From Pseudomonadota bacterium (GTDB taxonomy: Bacteria; Pseudomonadota; Gammaproteobacteria; Burkholderiales; Gallionellaceae): a DNA stretch of 64,000 nt. The notes beneath the pieces were generated by a model, which was not told the origin of the DNA, made no database searches, and saw only the letters and a list, made by a program, of their open reading frames with translations. Shown here piece after piece: positions 27,606 to 36,571 of the stretch. The number at the start of each line of letters is the position of its first letter. The stretch's first letter is position 1. The stretch spans positions 124,001 to 188,000 of the forward strand of contig JAJZUP010000004.1 of the NCBI GenBank assembly GCA_021848465.1, read 5' to 3'. Position numbers and translations under genes: made by a program.

Positions 27606-27914
27606 ATGGATACACCACAAACATCCCCATCCATTTTCACCGGGCAGGTGGCGGAACTCGTCGCCATCGGGGCCGCCATCGCGGCGAATTGCGAACCCTG
27701 CTTCAAATACCACTACGACCAGGCGCGCAAACTTGGCGTGAGCGAAGCGGACATGCGCCTTGCCGTCGACCTGGCGCAAAAAGTGAAGGATACCCCCGCC
27801 GGCCACATGCTGACGCTTGCCGAGCGCTATCTCGGCGCAGCCACCGACACAAGCAGGGCGGCGGCCAGCGCTTGCTGTCCTGGTTCTTTGCTGCATGCGG
27901 GGGCTGACGCATGA
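27606..27914 (+). CDS. Carboxymuconolactone decarboxylase/AhpD-like protein
   Basis: A 102-residue protein of the CMD/AhpD fold. The redox-like CEPC motif (about residues 33-36) is followed by the family FKYHYDQARKLGVS helix with the expected His. A C-terminal ASACC sequence adds another cysteine pair. It lies between arsC and acr3 and overlaps acr3 by four bases (ATGA). A thiol-redox role in arsenic handling is plausible from context but unproven. Confidence 0.8.
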   Translation: MDTPQTSPSIFTGQVAELVAIGAAIAANCEPCFKYHYDQARKLGVSEADMRLAVDLAQKVKDTPAGHMLTLAERYLGAATDTSRAAASACCPGSLLHAGADA

Positions 27915-28933
27915 ATTTCTTCGAGCGCTACCTGACCCTGTGGGTGTTCCTGTGCATCGTGATCGGGGTGCTGCTGGGGCAGGCGCTGCCGGCGCCGTTC
28001 CACTGGCTGGGCGGGCTGGAAATCGCCAAGGTGAATATCCCGGTTGGCTTGCTGATCTGGGTGATGATTATCCCGATGCTGCTGCGCATCGACTTCGGCG
28101 CGCTGCATGAAGTGCGCAAGCACTGGCGCGGTATCGGCGTCACGCTGTTCATCAACTGGGCGGTGAAGCCCTTCTCCATGGCCTTGCTGGGCTGGCTGTT
28201 CATCCGCCATTTCTTTGCGCCGTACTTGCCCGCCGCGCAGCTCGACAGCTATATCGCCGGGCTGGTGTTGCTGGCCGCCGCCCCCTGCACGGCAATGGTG
28301 TTCGTGTGGAGCAGGCTGGTCAACGGCGAACCGCTGTTCACGTTGTCGCAGGTGGCGCTGAACGACACCATCATGGTGTTTGCCTTTGCGCCTCTTGTAG
28401 CCTTGCTGCTCGGAATTTCCTCCATCGTTGTGCCGTGGGACACCTTGTTGACCTCGGTGGTGCTCTACATCGTATTGCCGGTGCTGCTGGCGCAGGCCTG
28501 GCGCAAGGCCTTGCTGCAACGCGGCGCATCCGCCTTGCAGCGTACCCTGGAAAGGCTCGGTCCGGTTTCCATTGCCGCGCTGCTGCTGACCTTGGTGCTG
28601 CTGTTCGCCTTCCAGGGCAAGGCCATTGTCGAGCAGCCCTTGGTCATTCTCATGCTCGCCATACCCATCACGATTCAGGTGTACTTCACCTCCGGCCTGG
28701 CCTACTGGCTCAATCGCCGCTTTGGCGAGGTGCACTGTGTGGCAGGTCCCTCGGCCCTGATTGGCGCGTCCAACTTTTTTGAGCTGGCCGTCGCCGCCGC
28801 CATCAGCCTGTTCGGTTTCGAGTCCGGCGCCGCACTGGCCACCGTGGTGGGCGTGCTGATCGAGGTGCCGGTGATGTTGAGCGTGGTGTATTTGGTGAAG
28901 CGGACTGCCGGGTGGTACGAAGCTAAGCGGTGA
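27911..28933 (+). CDS. arsB: ACR3-family arsenite efflux transporter
   Basis: A 340-residue inner-membrane carrier with about ten helices that exports As(III). ACR3 rather than ArsB type is indicated by PVGLLIWVMIIPMLLRIDF, the conserved Cys in LAAAPCTAMVFVWS and the GPSALIGASNFFELAVA segment. Some annotators call it arsB, others acr3. It is the last gene of the ars operon. Confidence 0.93.
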   Translation: MNFFERYLTLWVFLCIVIGVLLGQALPAPFHWLGGLEIAKVNIPVGLLIWVMIIPMLLRIDFGALHEVRKHWRGIGVTLFINWAVKPFSMALLGWLFIRHFFAPYLPAAQLDSYIAGLVLLAAAPCTAMVFVWSRLVNGEPLFTLSQVALNDTIMVFAFAPLVALLLGISSIVVPWDTLLTSVVLYIVLPVLLAQAWRKALLQRGASALQRTLERLGPVSIAALLLTLVLLFAFQGKAIVEQPLVILMLAIPITIQVYFTSGLAYWLNRRFGEVHCVAGPSALIGASNFFELAVAAAISLFGFESGAALATVVGVLIEVPVMLSVVYLVKRTAGWYEAKR

Positions 28934-28989
28934 TGGTGGCGCAGATGTTGCTTCTGTAGGCGAGGTTATGCTCACTTGCCGGAGGTTAC

Positions 28990-30624
28990 ATGCAGCACGC
29001 TACGCTCGTCTCTCCTGATGAAACGGTTTTGCCGGAAGGGGAGTTCATTTATTCCCGCACCGACCTAAAGGGCATCATTCACGAAGCCAATGAGGCATTT
29101 TGTCGTATAAGCGACTACACCCAGGAACAAATGGTGGGTAAGCCTCACAATCTGGTGCGTCATCCCGACATGCCTGCCGAAGCGTTTGCCGATATGTGGC
29201 GCGATTTGAAAAGCGGCCGTCCGTGGCGCGGGCTGGTCAAGAACCGGCGTCGCGATGGCGGCTTTTACTGGGTGGTTGCGAATGCATCCCCAGTGCGGGA
29301 GCGCGGCGAGGTGGTGGGCTTCCAGTCGGTGCGCGGACGCCCGACGCGCGAGGAAATCGCGGCGGCGGAAGATGCATACCAGCGTATCCGCAAGGGGGAT
29401 AAGTCGATTTACATCGACCACGGGCGGGTGGTGAAACGTCATCCGGCTTGGCTGAATCTGGTTTTGTCGCTGCGCTTCCAGATGGGTGTTTGCGGTGGTC
29501 TGGCTTTGCTGGCGGGGTTGTTGCTGGCGAGTGAAGCCTGGCTGGGGCGGCAGTGGCCCGGCAGTCTGGTGTGGCCGGTCGCGGTATTGTCGCTGGTGTT
29601 TCCGATATATTTCCTGTTGTTGTATCTGCCGCGTACGCTGTCTGATCTCGATGCGCTGAACAAATCCCTGGAGCATGTGTTGTCCACCGGCGATCTGACG
29701 CGGCGGTTTGACCTGGCACGCCGCGATACGCTGGGGGCGCTAAGCCGCAGAATGGACAAGGTGCTGTCGTCATTGCAGGCGACTTTGCAGGGGATGAGCA
29801 ATGTGAGTCAGCAGGTGGCGTATTCCACCAGTCGCGTGGCGGACGGTGAGCACCAGATTCATGCGTCGGCCCAGGTGCAGAGCGAGGCAACCAGTAGTGC
29901 AGCCGCAGCGATCGAGCAGGTTTCGCATTCGATTGCGGAGGTGGCCGGGCATGCGCGGACGACTTTGCAAACAGCAGAGCAGACCGGTATCGCATCGCGC
30001 GAGGGGGTGAAGATAACGCATGAGGCCAGCCGCACAATCGCGTCGTTGTCGCTGTCGGTGCGCGCATCGGCGGAGCAGGTCGAAGCGCTTGGGCGCCGCT
30101 CGCAGGAGATCAGCCTGATTGCCGGTGCTATCCGCGAAATTGCCGACCAGACGAACCTGCTGGCCCTGAATGCGGCCATCGAAGCAGCACGGGCAGGAGA
30201 TAGCGGGCGCGGGTTTGCCGTGGTGGCTGATGAAGTGCGCAAGCTGGCCGAACGGACGGCGCATGCCACGGAAGAAATTTCCGGCATGCTCGCAAGTATT
30301 CAGTCGGAGACGGCGACTGCCGTTGCCGGAATGCGTGCCGGGGCGGAGCAGGTTACGGATAGCGTGGCACTGGTGAGTAGCGCAGAAGCTTCCCTGCAGC
30401 GGATTGATACTGAGATGACGGCAACGGTGCGCATGATTTCCGATATCAGCCAGGCTACCGAAGAGCAACGCGTAGCGGTTATGCAGTTGGCGCAGGATAT
30501 TGAGAGAGTCGCAACGATGACTGCCTGTACGGTCAATGTGGTCAGCGCCAACGATACGGTTGTGGATAGTCTGGAACAAGCCGTGGCACGGATGGAAAAG
30601 GCGGTTCGGCAGTACGCTGTTTAA
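28990..30624 (+). CDS. Aer-like methyl-accepting chemotaxis protein with N-terminal PAS
   Basis: A 544-residue chemoreceptor. The cytosolic N-terminal PAS domain (about 13-115, [19 protein letters not shown] ... NLVRHPDMP) resembles Aer and may sense redox state or oxygen through FAD or haem. Two adjacent membrane helices (~158-205) follow with little periplasmic loop. The signalling domain contains the conserved hairpin [26 protein letters not shown] precedes the ATG. There is no C-terminal CheR-tethering pentapeptide. Confidence 0.92.
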   Translation: MQHATLVSPDETVLPEGEFIYSRTDLKGIIHEANEAFCRISDYTQEQMVGKPHNLVRHPDMPAEAFADMWRDLKSGRPWRGLVKNRRRDGGFYWVVANASPVRERGEVVGFQSVRGRPTREEIAAAEDAYQRIRKGDKSIYIDHGRVVKRHPAWLNLVLSLRFQMGVCGGLALLAGLLLASEAWLGRQWPGSLVWPVAVLSLVFPIYFLLLYLPRTLSDLDALNKSLEHVLSTGDLTRRFDLARRDTLGALSRRMDKVLSSLQATLQGMSNVSQQVAYSTSRVADGEHQIHASAQVQSEATSSAAAAIEQVSHSIAEVAGHARTTLQTAEQTGIASREGVKITHEASRTIASLSLSVRASAEQVEALGRRSQEISLIAGAIREIADQTNLLALNAAIEAARAGDSGRGFAVVADEVRKLAERTAHATEEISGMLASIQSETATAVAGMRAGAEQVTDSVALVSSAEASLQRIDTEMTATVRMISDISQATEEQRVAVMQLAQDIERVATMTACTVNVVSANDTVVDSLEQAVARMEKAVRQYAV

Positions 30625-30713
30625 GTGCGGACTGAAGCGTAAGTCACTGCCGCCTGTGGTGGCGCATTCCATATCGGGTATGATGTTGCCGAGCGATGAA
30701 CGGGGAGACGCAG

Positions 30714-31538
30714 ATGTTGCGCAGCGCGGTGTTACTGGTGAGTGGTTGCGTATTCACAATGTCGGCACAAGCGGCCGGGTCGGCCATTGTCGGGGCAAAC
30801 CGCCAGATCGGTTTTGAATCGATTTCCACGCGTGTCGATTACACCGAGACGGGCAATGGTCGGCTCGGCACGGCAACCGGTGTGCTGGATACCGAAAGCG
30901 GCCCGGTGCCCGGTATCTCCTTCCATCTTTCCGTAATGGGCGATTGGCTGGCCGGCAACGATTACCTGCGGGTCGAATACGATCACTCCAATGGTTTTAC
31001 CCATTATGTGGGCGCATATCAGGGCGGCACTTATGGCTCGGTGGTGCAGAATTCCAGCGCGGTATTCAATAATGTCGCGTTTCGTTATGGCAAAGGCTTT
31101 GAGCAGGGCGGCAATGCAATGCTGACGCCGTTCCTTGAATTCGGCATGCACCAGTGGGACCGTGGCGTGAATTACGGCGAGACCTATACGCACACCTATC
31201 AGGGGCTGGGCTTCCTGCAGCAATACGAGTTAAGCGAGCGCGCTGTTCTGGAAATCAATGCCATGTATGGCTATACCGGCAACTCCTATATCGTGGTGAA
31301 TTCCGGGCCGCTGTTGACCGGCTTTTCCGGATCACTCGGGGATTCGGAAATCTATCGGGCCGGTTTGGGGCTGGACTACCAGCTTGGGCAAAAGCTGCAC
31401 CTGACGCTTGGGGTTGACTATATGGCGTTCAGTTATGGCATCAGCGCCACTTATCCCAGTGGAACCGGTTCGGTCTGGGAACCGGACAGTACGACTGCGT
31501 ATACCATTACCAGGGTTGGGCTGGGTTCAGAGTTTTAA
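30714..31538 (+). CDS. Outer-membrane beta-barrel protein, unknown role
   Basis: A 274-residue exported protein. I start at 30714, preceded by GGGGAGA, rather than the ATG 18 bases upstream. The signal peptide ends near TMSAQA. The mature protein is made of alternating aromatic/polar strands (about 10-12) ending in a C-terminal VGLGSEF with terminal Phe, as in outer-membrane proteins. No specific family recognised. REP elements follow directly. Confidence 0.72.
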   Translation: MLRSAVLLVSGCVFTMSAQAAGSAIVGANRQIGFESISTRVDYTETGNGRLGTATGVLDTESGPVPGISFHLSVMGDWLAGNDYLRVEYDHSNGFTHYVGAYQGGTYGSVVQNSSAVFNNVAFRYGKGFEQGGNAMLTPFLEFGMHQWDRGVNYGETYTHTYQGLGFLQQYELSERAVLEINAMYGYTGNSYIVVNSGPLLTGFSGSLGDSEIYRAGLGLDYQLGQKLHLTLGVDYMAFSYGISATYPSGTGSVWEPDSTTAYTITRVGLGSEF

Positions 31539-31553
31539 CTTCGCAGCGGGGTG

Positions 31554-31767
31554 GTAGGAGCGACTTTGGTCGCGAAGGAGAGTGGCGTGCATGGGGCGCT
31601 TTCGCCGCTGTAACCAGCCACTTGCACGGCTTTATCGTGCTTAGTGGATTGGCTAGTAGTTTCATCAAAGCCGCTCCCACGGAGAGCAGCGGCAGGCGTA
31701 GGAGCGGTTTTAACCGCGAAAGGTGGTGGGGGGCGTAGTGCGCATTCGCGGCTATAGCCGCTCCCAC
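31554..31767. repeat. REP-like palindromic element cluster
   Basis: Four units of one short repeat: 31554-31576 (+), 31666-31680 (-, half unit), 31698-31720 (+) and 31746-31767 (-). The core is GGAGCGG..TT..CCGCGAA with an internal dyad. Inverted pairs separated by a few dozen bases are typical of REP doublets. The cluster fills the gap between two convergent genes. The same repeat recurs at 59526-59743 and 60331-60400. Confidence 0.85.
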
Positions 31768-31779
31768 AGGGGCGGCGGA

Positions 31780-32697
31780 TTACGGGATTGCCACGGCCTT
31801 GATTAGTTCCTGCACCATCTGTTCCCGGTCCTGTGCCAGCGGCGATTGCATGCGTTGCAAACGGTGGCTGGCCACGCCCGGCAGCACTGCCTGCACATCT
31901 TCCGGTATGACGGCATCGCGCCCGTCCAGCATCGCCCAGGCGCGCGCTGCAGCAAGCAAGGCCAGCCCGGCGCGCGGCGAGAGTCCATGCAGGTAACGGT
32001 CGGATTCACGAGTGTGCTGCAGGATGGCTTGCACGTAATCCAGCAAGGCGGGCGCTACCGTGATGGTTTGCACCCGCTGCTGCAGAGCTGGCAGCTCCTC
32101 CGGACTGAGCTGTGGTGTCAGCCGGGTGACCAGGTCGCGCCGGTCGATGCCGGACAACAGTCCGCGCTCGGCTTGCGCATCGGGGTAGCCGAGCTGGATG
32201 CGCATCAGGAAACGGTCCAGTTGCGATTCGGGCAAAGGGAAGGTGCCGGCCTGGTTGCTCGGGTTCTGGGTGGCGATCACGAAAAACGGTGCGGGCAGCG
32301 GGCGCGTCACGCCTTCCAGCGTGACCTGGCGTTCTTCCATTGCTTCGAGCAGCGCGCTTTGCGTTTTCGGGGTGGCGCGGTTCACTTCGTCGGCAAGGAT
32401 CATTTGGGCAAAGATCGGCCCTGTATGGAATTTGAACTCTCCGCTTTCGCGCTGGTAGATCGAGACGCCCAGGATGTCGGCGGGCAGCATGTCGCTGGTG
32501 AACTGGATGCGCGCGAATTCCAGTCCGAGGGTCTTGGCGAGTACATGCGCCAGCGTGGTTTTCCCTACGCCGGGCAGGTCCTCGATCAGCAAGTGGCCGC
32601 GCGCCAGCAAACAGGCGAGCGCAAGCCTGATCTGGCGCGGTTTTCCGAGGATGACCTGTTCGGTCTGGGCGATGACACTGTGTAGTGGGGTAGTCAT
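31780..32697 (-). CDS. MoxR-family AAA+ ATPase
   Basis: A 305-residue AAA_3 ATPase. Walker A is DLPGVGKTTLAH, Walker B is ILADEVNRATPKTQSALLEAMEE, and a C-terminal lid holds SPRAGLALLAAARAWA. The start at 32697 opens a normal MoxR N-terminus (TPLHSVIAQTEQVILGK); the longer frame upstream is antisense noise. MoxR genes usually precede DUF58/VWA partners; here none is adjacent, so it is an orphan, and its chaperone target is unknown. Confidence 0.92.
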   Translation of the reverse strand: MTTPLHSVIAQTEQVILGKPRQIRLALACLLARGHLLIEDLPGVGKTTLAHVLAKTLGLEFARIQFTSDMLPADILGVSIYQRESGEFKFHTGPIFAQMILADEVNRATPKTQSALLEAMEERQVTLEGVTRPLPAPFFVIATQNPSNQAGTFPLPESQLDRFLMRIQLGYPDAQAERGLLSGIDRRDLVTRLTPQLSPEELPALQQRVQTITVAPALLDYVQAILQHTRESDRYLHGLSPRAGLALLAAARAWAMLDGRDAVIPEDVQAVLPGVASHRLQRMQSPLAQDREQMVQELIKAVAIP

Positions 32698-32725
32698 GGC
32701 GCGCAGTATAACCGGCACATGCGCT

Positions 32726-34396
32726 TCAGTCTGCCGCCGTTGCGGCGAGCGCATAACGGTTGCGCCCGTCGCGCTTGGCTTCATACATGGCGGCATCGGC
32801 TGCAGCAAACAGGGCCTGTGCCGAGTTTCCGTGTTGCGGCGCCAGGGCGATGCCGATGCTGGCGCCGATGGTGGCGGTGCCAGCGGAGGTTTCGCAAGGC
32901 TGGTTGAGCGCTTCGATGATCTTGCTTGCGGTGGTTGCAGCATGGTCCTGGGCATGGGTGCCGACCAGGGCGATCACAAATTCATCGCCTCCAAGGCGTC
33001 CCACCAGGTCGGTGTCGCTGCGCACGTTATGGCGCAGCCGTGCGGCCACCTGTTGCAGGACCTCATCGCCGGCCGCGTGTCCCAGCATGTCGTTCACCGG
33101 TTTGAACCGATCCAGGTCAACCAGCAGCAGCGCGCATTTTCTGCGTCCGCCGTGGAGCTGGGCCGCAAAGCGGTGCGCGAAGCCGGCGCGGTTGAGCAGC
33201 CCGGTGAGCGGGTCGGTTTCGGCGCGCAGCACGGCTTCGGCTTTTTCCTGGCGCAGGGTGTCGATGCGTTGCGCCAGGGCCAGCGAGAACAGCAGTACTT
33301 CGATGCTGACCCCAAGCTGCATGCCGTGCTCGAAAATCGGCAGGTCGGGGAGTATCCCGATGGCGCGGAACAGGGTCAGGGATGCGCCCAGCATCGGGAA
33401 GAGTTGCGCCACGAGGAAGATGCGCGCCGGCCGGTAACCTTGCCAGGTGACGCTCACCGTGCAGGAGACGGTCAGTATGATAAAGGGGATGCTGACTACG
33501 AAGGCGAGCTGGTTGCCCAGAGCGTAGTGTCCACTCAGGGCTACGGCAATCATCAGCAACGCTGCGGCCATGACTGCCAGCATGCCGCGATCCAGCCTGG
33601 GCGTGCGGTGGCGGGTGTCGAGGAAGGTGCGCACCCAGTAGCCTTGCGCGAGGAAATGCAGCGCCGGCAGCAGTACATGCTGGTTGTCAGCCAGCCACAG
33701 GTTGTTGGGCCACAGAAATTGGAAGGCATGGCCGTTGAGTTCGGCGACCACCAGCAACATGCTGAATGTCGCAAGCAGATAGGCGCCATACAGCGCCTCG
33801 CGCAATGCCAGCCAGAGGAAACCGTTATAGATCAGCATGGCCAGCACAATGCCGTAGCCGATGCCGAGCAACAGGTTTTCCTGTGCCCGGTATTCCTGGA
33901 ACGCGGTCGGTGTCCAGAGGCGGATCGGCGCGACCAGGCTGTCGTCGCTGCGGATGCGCAGGTAGACGGCCTGCGGTTTGTCGGCGCTGAGGTTCAGCGG
34001 AAACACGAACAGGCGATAGGGAATGGGGCGTTCGGCAAAACGGAGGTGGTCGCCGCTGCGCTGCTCCAGCCAACGCCCTTGGCTGTCCTGGGTGTAGACG
34101 CGGATGTCGTCCAGCGAGGTAAGGCCGGATTCGAGCAACCATTCGCCACTTTTTTCCGGTTGCAGCATGAGGCGCAGCCAGATGGCGTCGTGCGTGAAGC
34201 CAAAGCCGGCTTCACCGGGCAGCGGCTGGAACGCCTTGTTTATGACCTCCGGCAGCGTCAGTTGCCCGGATGGGTCGCGCAATAACTCAAGGTGTCCGTC
34301 TGCGCGCTGGCCGTCCGCCTGCGGATGCAGCAGCAATGGCTCCGCTGCCGCAGTGTGGCCGCAGAGCAGTGCGATGAGCAGGAAAAGAGTGCGCAT
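32726..34396 (-). CDS. 7TMR-DISM diguanylate cyclase
   Basis: A 556-residue receptor. After a signal peptide (~1-18) comes a periplasmic DISMED2-type sugar-binding-like domain (~30-160), seven membrane helices (~180-375) and a GGDEF domain (~395-550) with an intact RLGGDEF. The position of the inhibitory RxxD site holds SDTD, so classical product inhibition is not expected. It should make c-di-GMP in response to an unknown periplasmic ligand. It follows the Mth938-like gene by two bases. Confidence 0.9.
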   Translation of the reverse strand: MRTLFLLIALLCGHTAAAEPLLLHPQADGQRADGHLELLRDPSGQLTLPEVINKAFQPLPGEAGFGFTHDAIWLRLMLQPEKSGEWLLESGLTSLDDIRVYTQDSQGRWLEQRSGDHLRFAERPIPYRLFVFPLNLSADKPQAVYLRIRSDDSLVAPIRLWTPTAFQEYRAQENLLLGIGYGIVLAMLIYNGFLWLALREALYGAYLLATFSMLLVVAELNGHAFQFLWPNNLWLADNQHVLLPALHFLAQGYWVRTFLDTRHRTPRLDRGMLAVMAAALLMIAVALSGHYALGNQLAFVVSIPFIILTVSCTVSVTWQGYRPARIFLVAQLFPMLGASLTLFRAIGILPDLPIFEHGMQLGVSIEVLLFSLALAQRIDTLRQEKAEAVLRAETDPLTGLLNRAGFAHRFAAQLHGGRRKCALLLVDLDRFKPVNDMLGHAAGDEVLQQVAARLRHNVRSDTDLVGRLGGDEFVIALVGTHAQDHAATTASKIIEALNQPCETSAGTATIGASIGIALAPQHGNSAQALFAAADAAMYEAKRDGRNRYALAATAAD

Positions 34397-34398
34397 GG

Positions 34399-34767
34399 TC
34401 AGGGCAGGATGGCCGCGGCTACGTTGCGATCCTCTGCGGCGAGGATGTTGTACGTGCGGCAGGCGGCCGGGGTGTTCATGAACTCAACGCCAATACCGGC
34501 CTGGATCAGGTCACGGAAAAGTTCCGGGCGCGCGAAATGCTGCTGCGCGCCGGTGCCGATCAGCAGGATTTCCGGTTTTAACTCCAGCAGGATATGGAAA
34601 TCCTCACGGGTCAGGGCGGAGAATTCCGTCACCTCCCAGTCGGTGCGCACCCCGGCGGCGGACAGGATGATGGATTGCCGGTAAACCTGCCCGTTGACTG
34701 CGACATAGCCGTCGCCGTAGGCGCTGAACAGCCTGACGTGGCTGCCGGTAAATTGGTGTAATGCCAA
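34399..34767 (-). CDS. Mth938-like domain protein (DUF498)
   Basis: A 122-residue protein of the Mth938/NDUFAF3 family. Diagnostic stretches are SIILSAAGVRTDWEV, PEILLIGTGAQQHF and GIGVEFMNTPAACRTYNIL. The family has an alpha/beta fold; human NDUFAF3 is a complex I assembly factor but the bacterial role is unknown. It is divergent from the aminotransferase gene. Confidence 0.88.
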   Translation of the reverse strand: MALHQFTGSHVRLFSAYGDGYVAVNGQVYRQSIILSAAGVRTDWEVTEFSALTREDFHILLELKPEILLIGTGAQQHFARPELFRDLIQAGIGVEFMNTPAACRTYNILAAEDRNVAAAILP

Positions 34768-34889
34768 AACATGCTCCCGATTTGCGGCGCTGCCTCCAGG
34801 CGCGGTAAAATCGCGGCCTTTGCAACGCCATGCCAGAATGCCGTGGATTTTACCATTGGCCGGAGCATGGCAGATGAGGATGCCCTTCC

Positions 34890-36137
34890 GTGAAACATGA
34901 AAAAAATACGCCCAAGCCAGTTATGAAGTCCACCAAGTTGGCAAATGTCTGTTATGACATTCGCGGCCCGGTGATGGCGCGAGCGAAACAGATGGAAGAA
35001 GAAGGCCATCGCATCATCAAGCTGAACATCGGCAACCTGGCGCCGTTCGGCTTCGACGCGCCGGAAGAGGTGCAGCAGGACGTGATCCTGAACCTGCCGA
35101 ATTCGTCCGGCTATTCCGACTCCAAGGGGCTGTTCGCCGCGCGCAAGGCGATCATGCATTACAGCCAGTTGAAGAAAATTTCCGGCGTGACCATCGAGGA
35201 CATCTACATTGGCAACGGCGCGTCCGAACTGATCGTGATGTGCATGCAGGGGCTGCTGAACCCCGGCGACGAGGTGCTGGTGCCTTCACCGGATTACCCG
35301 CTGTGGACGGCGGCGGTGGCGCTGGGCGGCGGTACGCCGCGTCATTACCTGTGCGACGAAGCGAATGAGTGGAATCCCGACCTGAAGGATATGCGCAGCA
35401 AGATCACGCCGCAGACCAAGGCGATTGTGGTGATCAACCCGAATAACCCGACCGGCGCGGTTTACTCCGACGAGATCCTTAAGGAGATCATCCAGCTTGC
35501 GCGCGAGCACAACCTGATTATTTTTGCCGACGAAATCTATGACAAGGTGCTGTACGACGGTGTGAAGCACACTTCGATCGCTTCGCTGGCGGACGATGTG
35601 CTGTTCGTCACGCTGAACGGCTTGTCGAAAAACTACCGCGCCTGCGGTTACCGCGCCGGCTGGATGATCATCTCCGGCGACAAGCGCCATGCACAGGACT
35701 ACCTCGACGGCCTGAACATCCTGGCATCGATGAGGCTGTGCTCGAATGTGCCGGGGCAGTATGCGATCCAGACTGCACTGGGCGGCTACCAGAGCATCGA
35801 CGACCTGGTGGCGCCGGGCGGGCGTTTATACCGGCAGCGCGAACTGGCTTACAACCTGCTGACCGCGATTCCCGGTGTAACCTGTGTGAAGCCGAAGGCG
35901 GCGCTGTACATGTTTCCGAAGCTGGATCACAAGATGTATCCGATCAAGAACGACCAGCAGTTCATTCTTGAGTTGCTGGAGACCGAGAAGGTGCTGATTG
36001 TGCAAGGCTCCGGGTTCAACTGGAAACACCCGGATCATTTCCGCATTGTGTTCCTGCCGAACTCGGACGACCTGACCGAGGCCATCAACCGGATCGCGCG
36101 CTTCCTGGAACATTACCGCAAGCAACACGGCACATGA
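34890..36137 (+). CDS. alaA: PLP-dependent aminotransferase, AlaA-like
   Basis: A 415-residue fold-type I aminotransferase close to E. coli AlaA (glutamate-pyruvate transaminase). N-terminal KLANVCYDIRGPV and KLNIGNLAPFGFDAPEE are characteristic, NPNNPTGAVYS is the substrate region, and the PLP lysine lies in GLSKNYRACGYR. I use the GTG at 34890, ten bases after GAGGA; an ATG at 34923 is the alternative. The stop overlaps the next start by four bases, leading into hom and thrC. Confidence 0.88.
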   Translation: MKHEKNTPKPVMKSTKLANVCYDIRGPVMARAKQMEEEGHRIIKLNIGNLAPFGFDAPEEVQQDVILNLPNSSGYSDSKGLFAARKAIMHYSQLKKISGVTIEDIYIGNGASELIVMCMQGLLNPGDEVLVPSPDYPLWTAAVALGGGTPRHYLCDEANEWNPDLKDMRSKITPQTKAIVVINPNNPTGAVYSDEILKEIIQLAREHNLIIFADEIYDKVLYDGVKHTSIASLADDVLFVTLNGLSKNYRACGYRAGWMIISGDKRHAQDYLDGLNILASMRLCSNVPGQYAIQTALGGYQSIDDLVAPGGRLYRQRELAYNLLTAIPGVTCVKPKAALYMFPKLDHKMYPIKNDQQFILELLETEKVLIVQGSGFNWKHPDHFRIVFLPNSDDLTEAINRIARFLEHYRKQHGT

Positions 36138-36571
36138 AAATCGTCGAGGTGTTTACTCAAGACGGACAACTCGCCGGCGCTGAGTGGTTGGCGCGTGCCG
36201 AGGGTGTGCACCGCCAATTGCGCCCGAATTTGCCGAAGGACTACGCGGCCAAGATGGGGCGCGTGTTGAAGGATGCGCGGATGGCGTTGGCGGTCAAAGG
36301 CGATACCGTGCTCGGCTTGGCGGTGTACCGCTGGCACGAGAATACTTTCGATGGCTTGAAATTTTACATCGACGACCTCGTTACCGATGAAGCGCGCCGT
36401 TCCGGGGGAGTCGGTCACACCATGATGGCGCATCTGGAGCAGGTCGCAAAAGGTTTGGGCGCAAACGGCCTGGTGCTGGATTCCGGCACGCAGCGCACGC
36501 AAGCGCACAAGTTCTATTTCCGTGAAGGCTTTGTCATTCCTTCTTTTAACTTTAAGAAATCATTCTCATGA
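36134..36571 (+). CDS. GNAT family N-acetyltransferase
   Basis: A 145-residue acetyltransferase. The acetyl-CoA-binding segment is degenerate but recognisable (DDLVTDEARRSGGVGHTMMAHLEQVAKGLGANGLVLDSGTQR), and the C-terminus reads AHKFYFREGFVIPSFNF as in GNATs. It overlaps the aminotransferase and hom genes by four bases on each side (ATGA), a tight translational coupling. The substrate is unknown. Confidence 0.88.
   Translation: MKIVEVFTQDGQLAGAEWLARAEGVHRQLRPNLPKDYAAKMGRVLKDARMALAVKGDTVLGLAVYRWHENTFDGLKFYIDDLVTDEARRSGGVGHTMMAHLEQVAKGLGANGLVLDSGTQRTQAHKFYFREGFVIPSFNFKKSFS

Noticed and set aside
32474-34285. A 603-residue plus-strand open frame
   Set aside because: Antisense to the 7TMR-DISM cyclase and the MoxR start; composition typical of a reverse-frame shadow.
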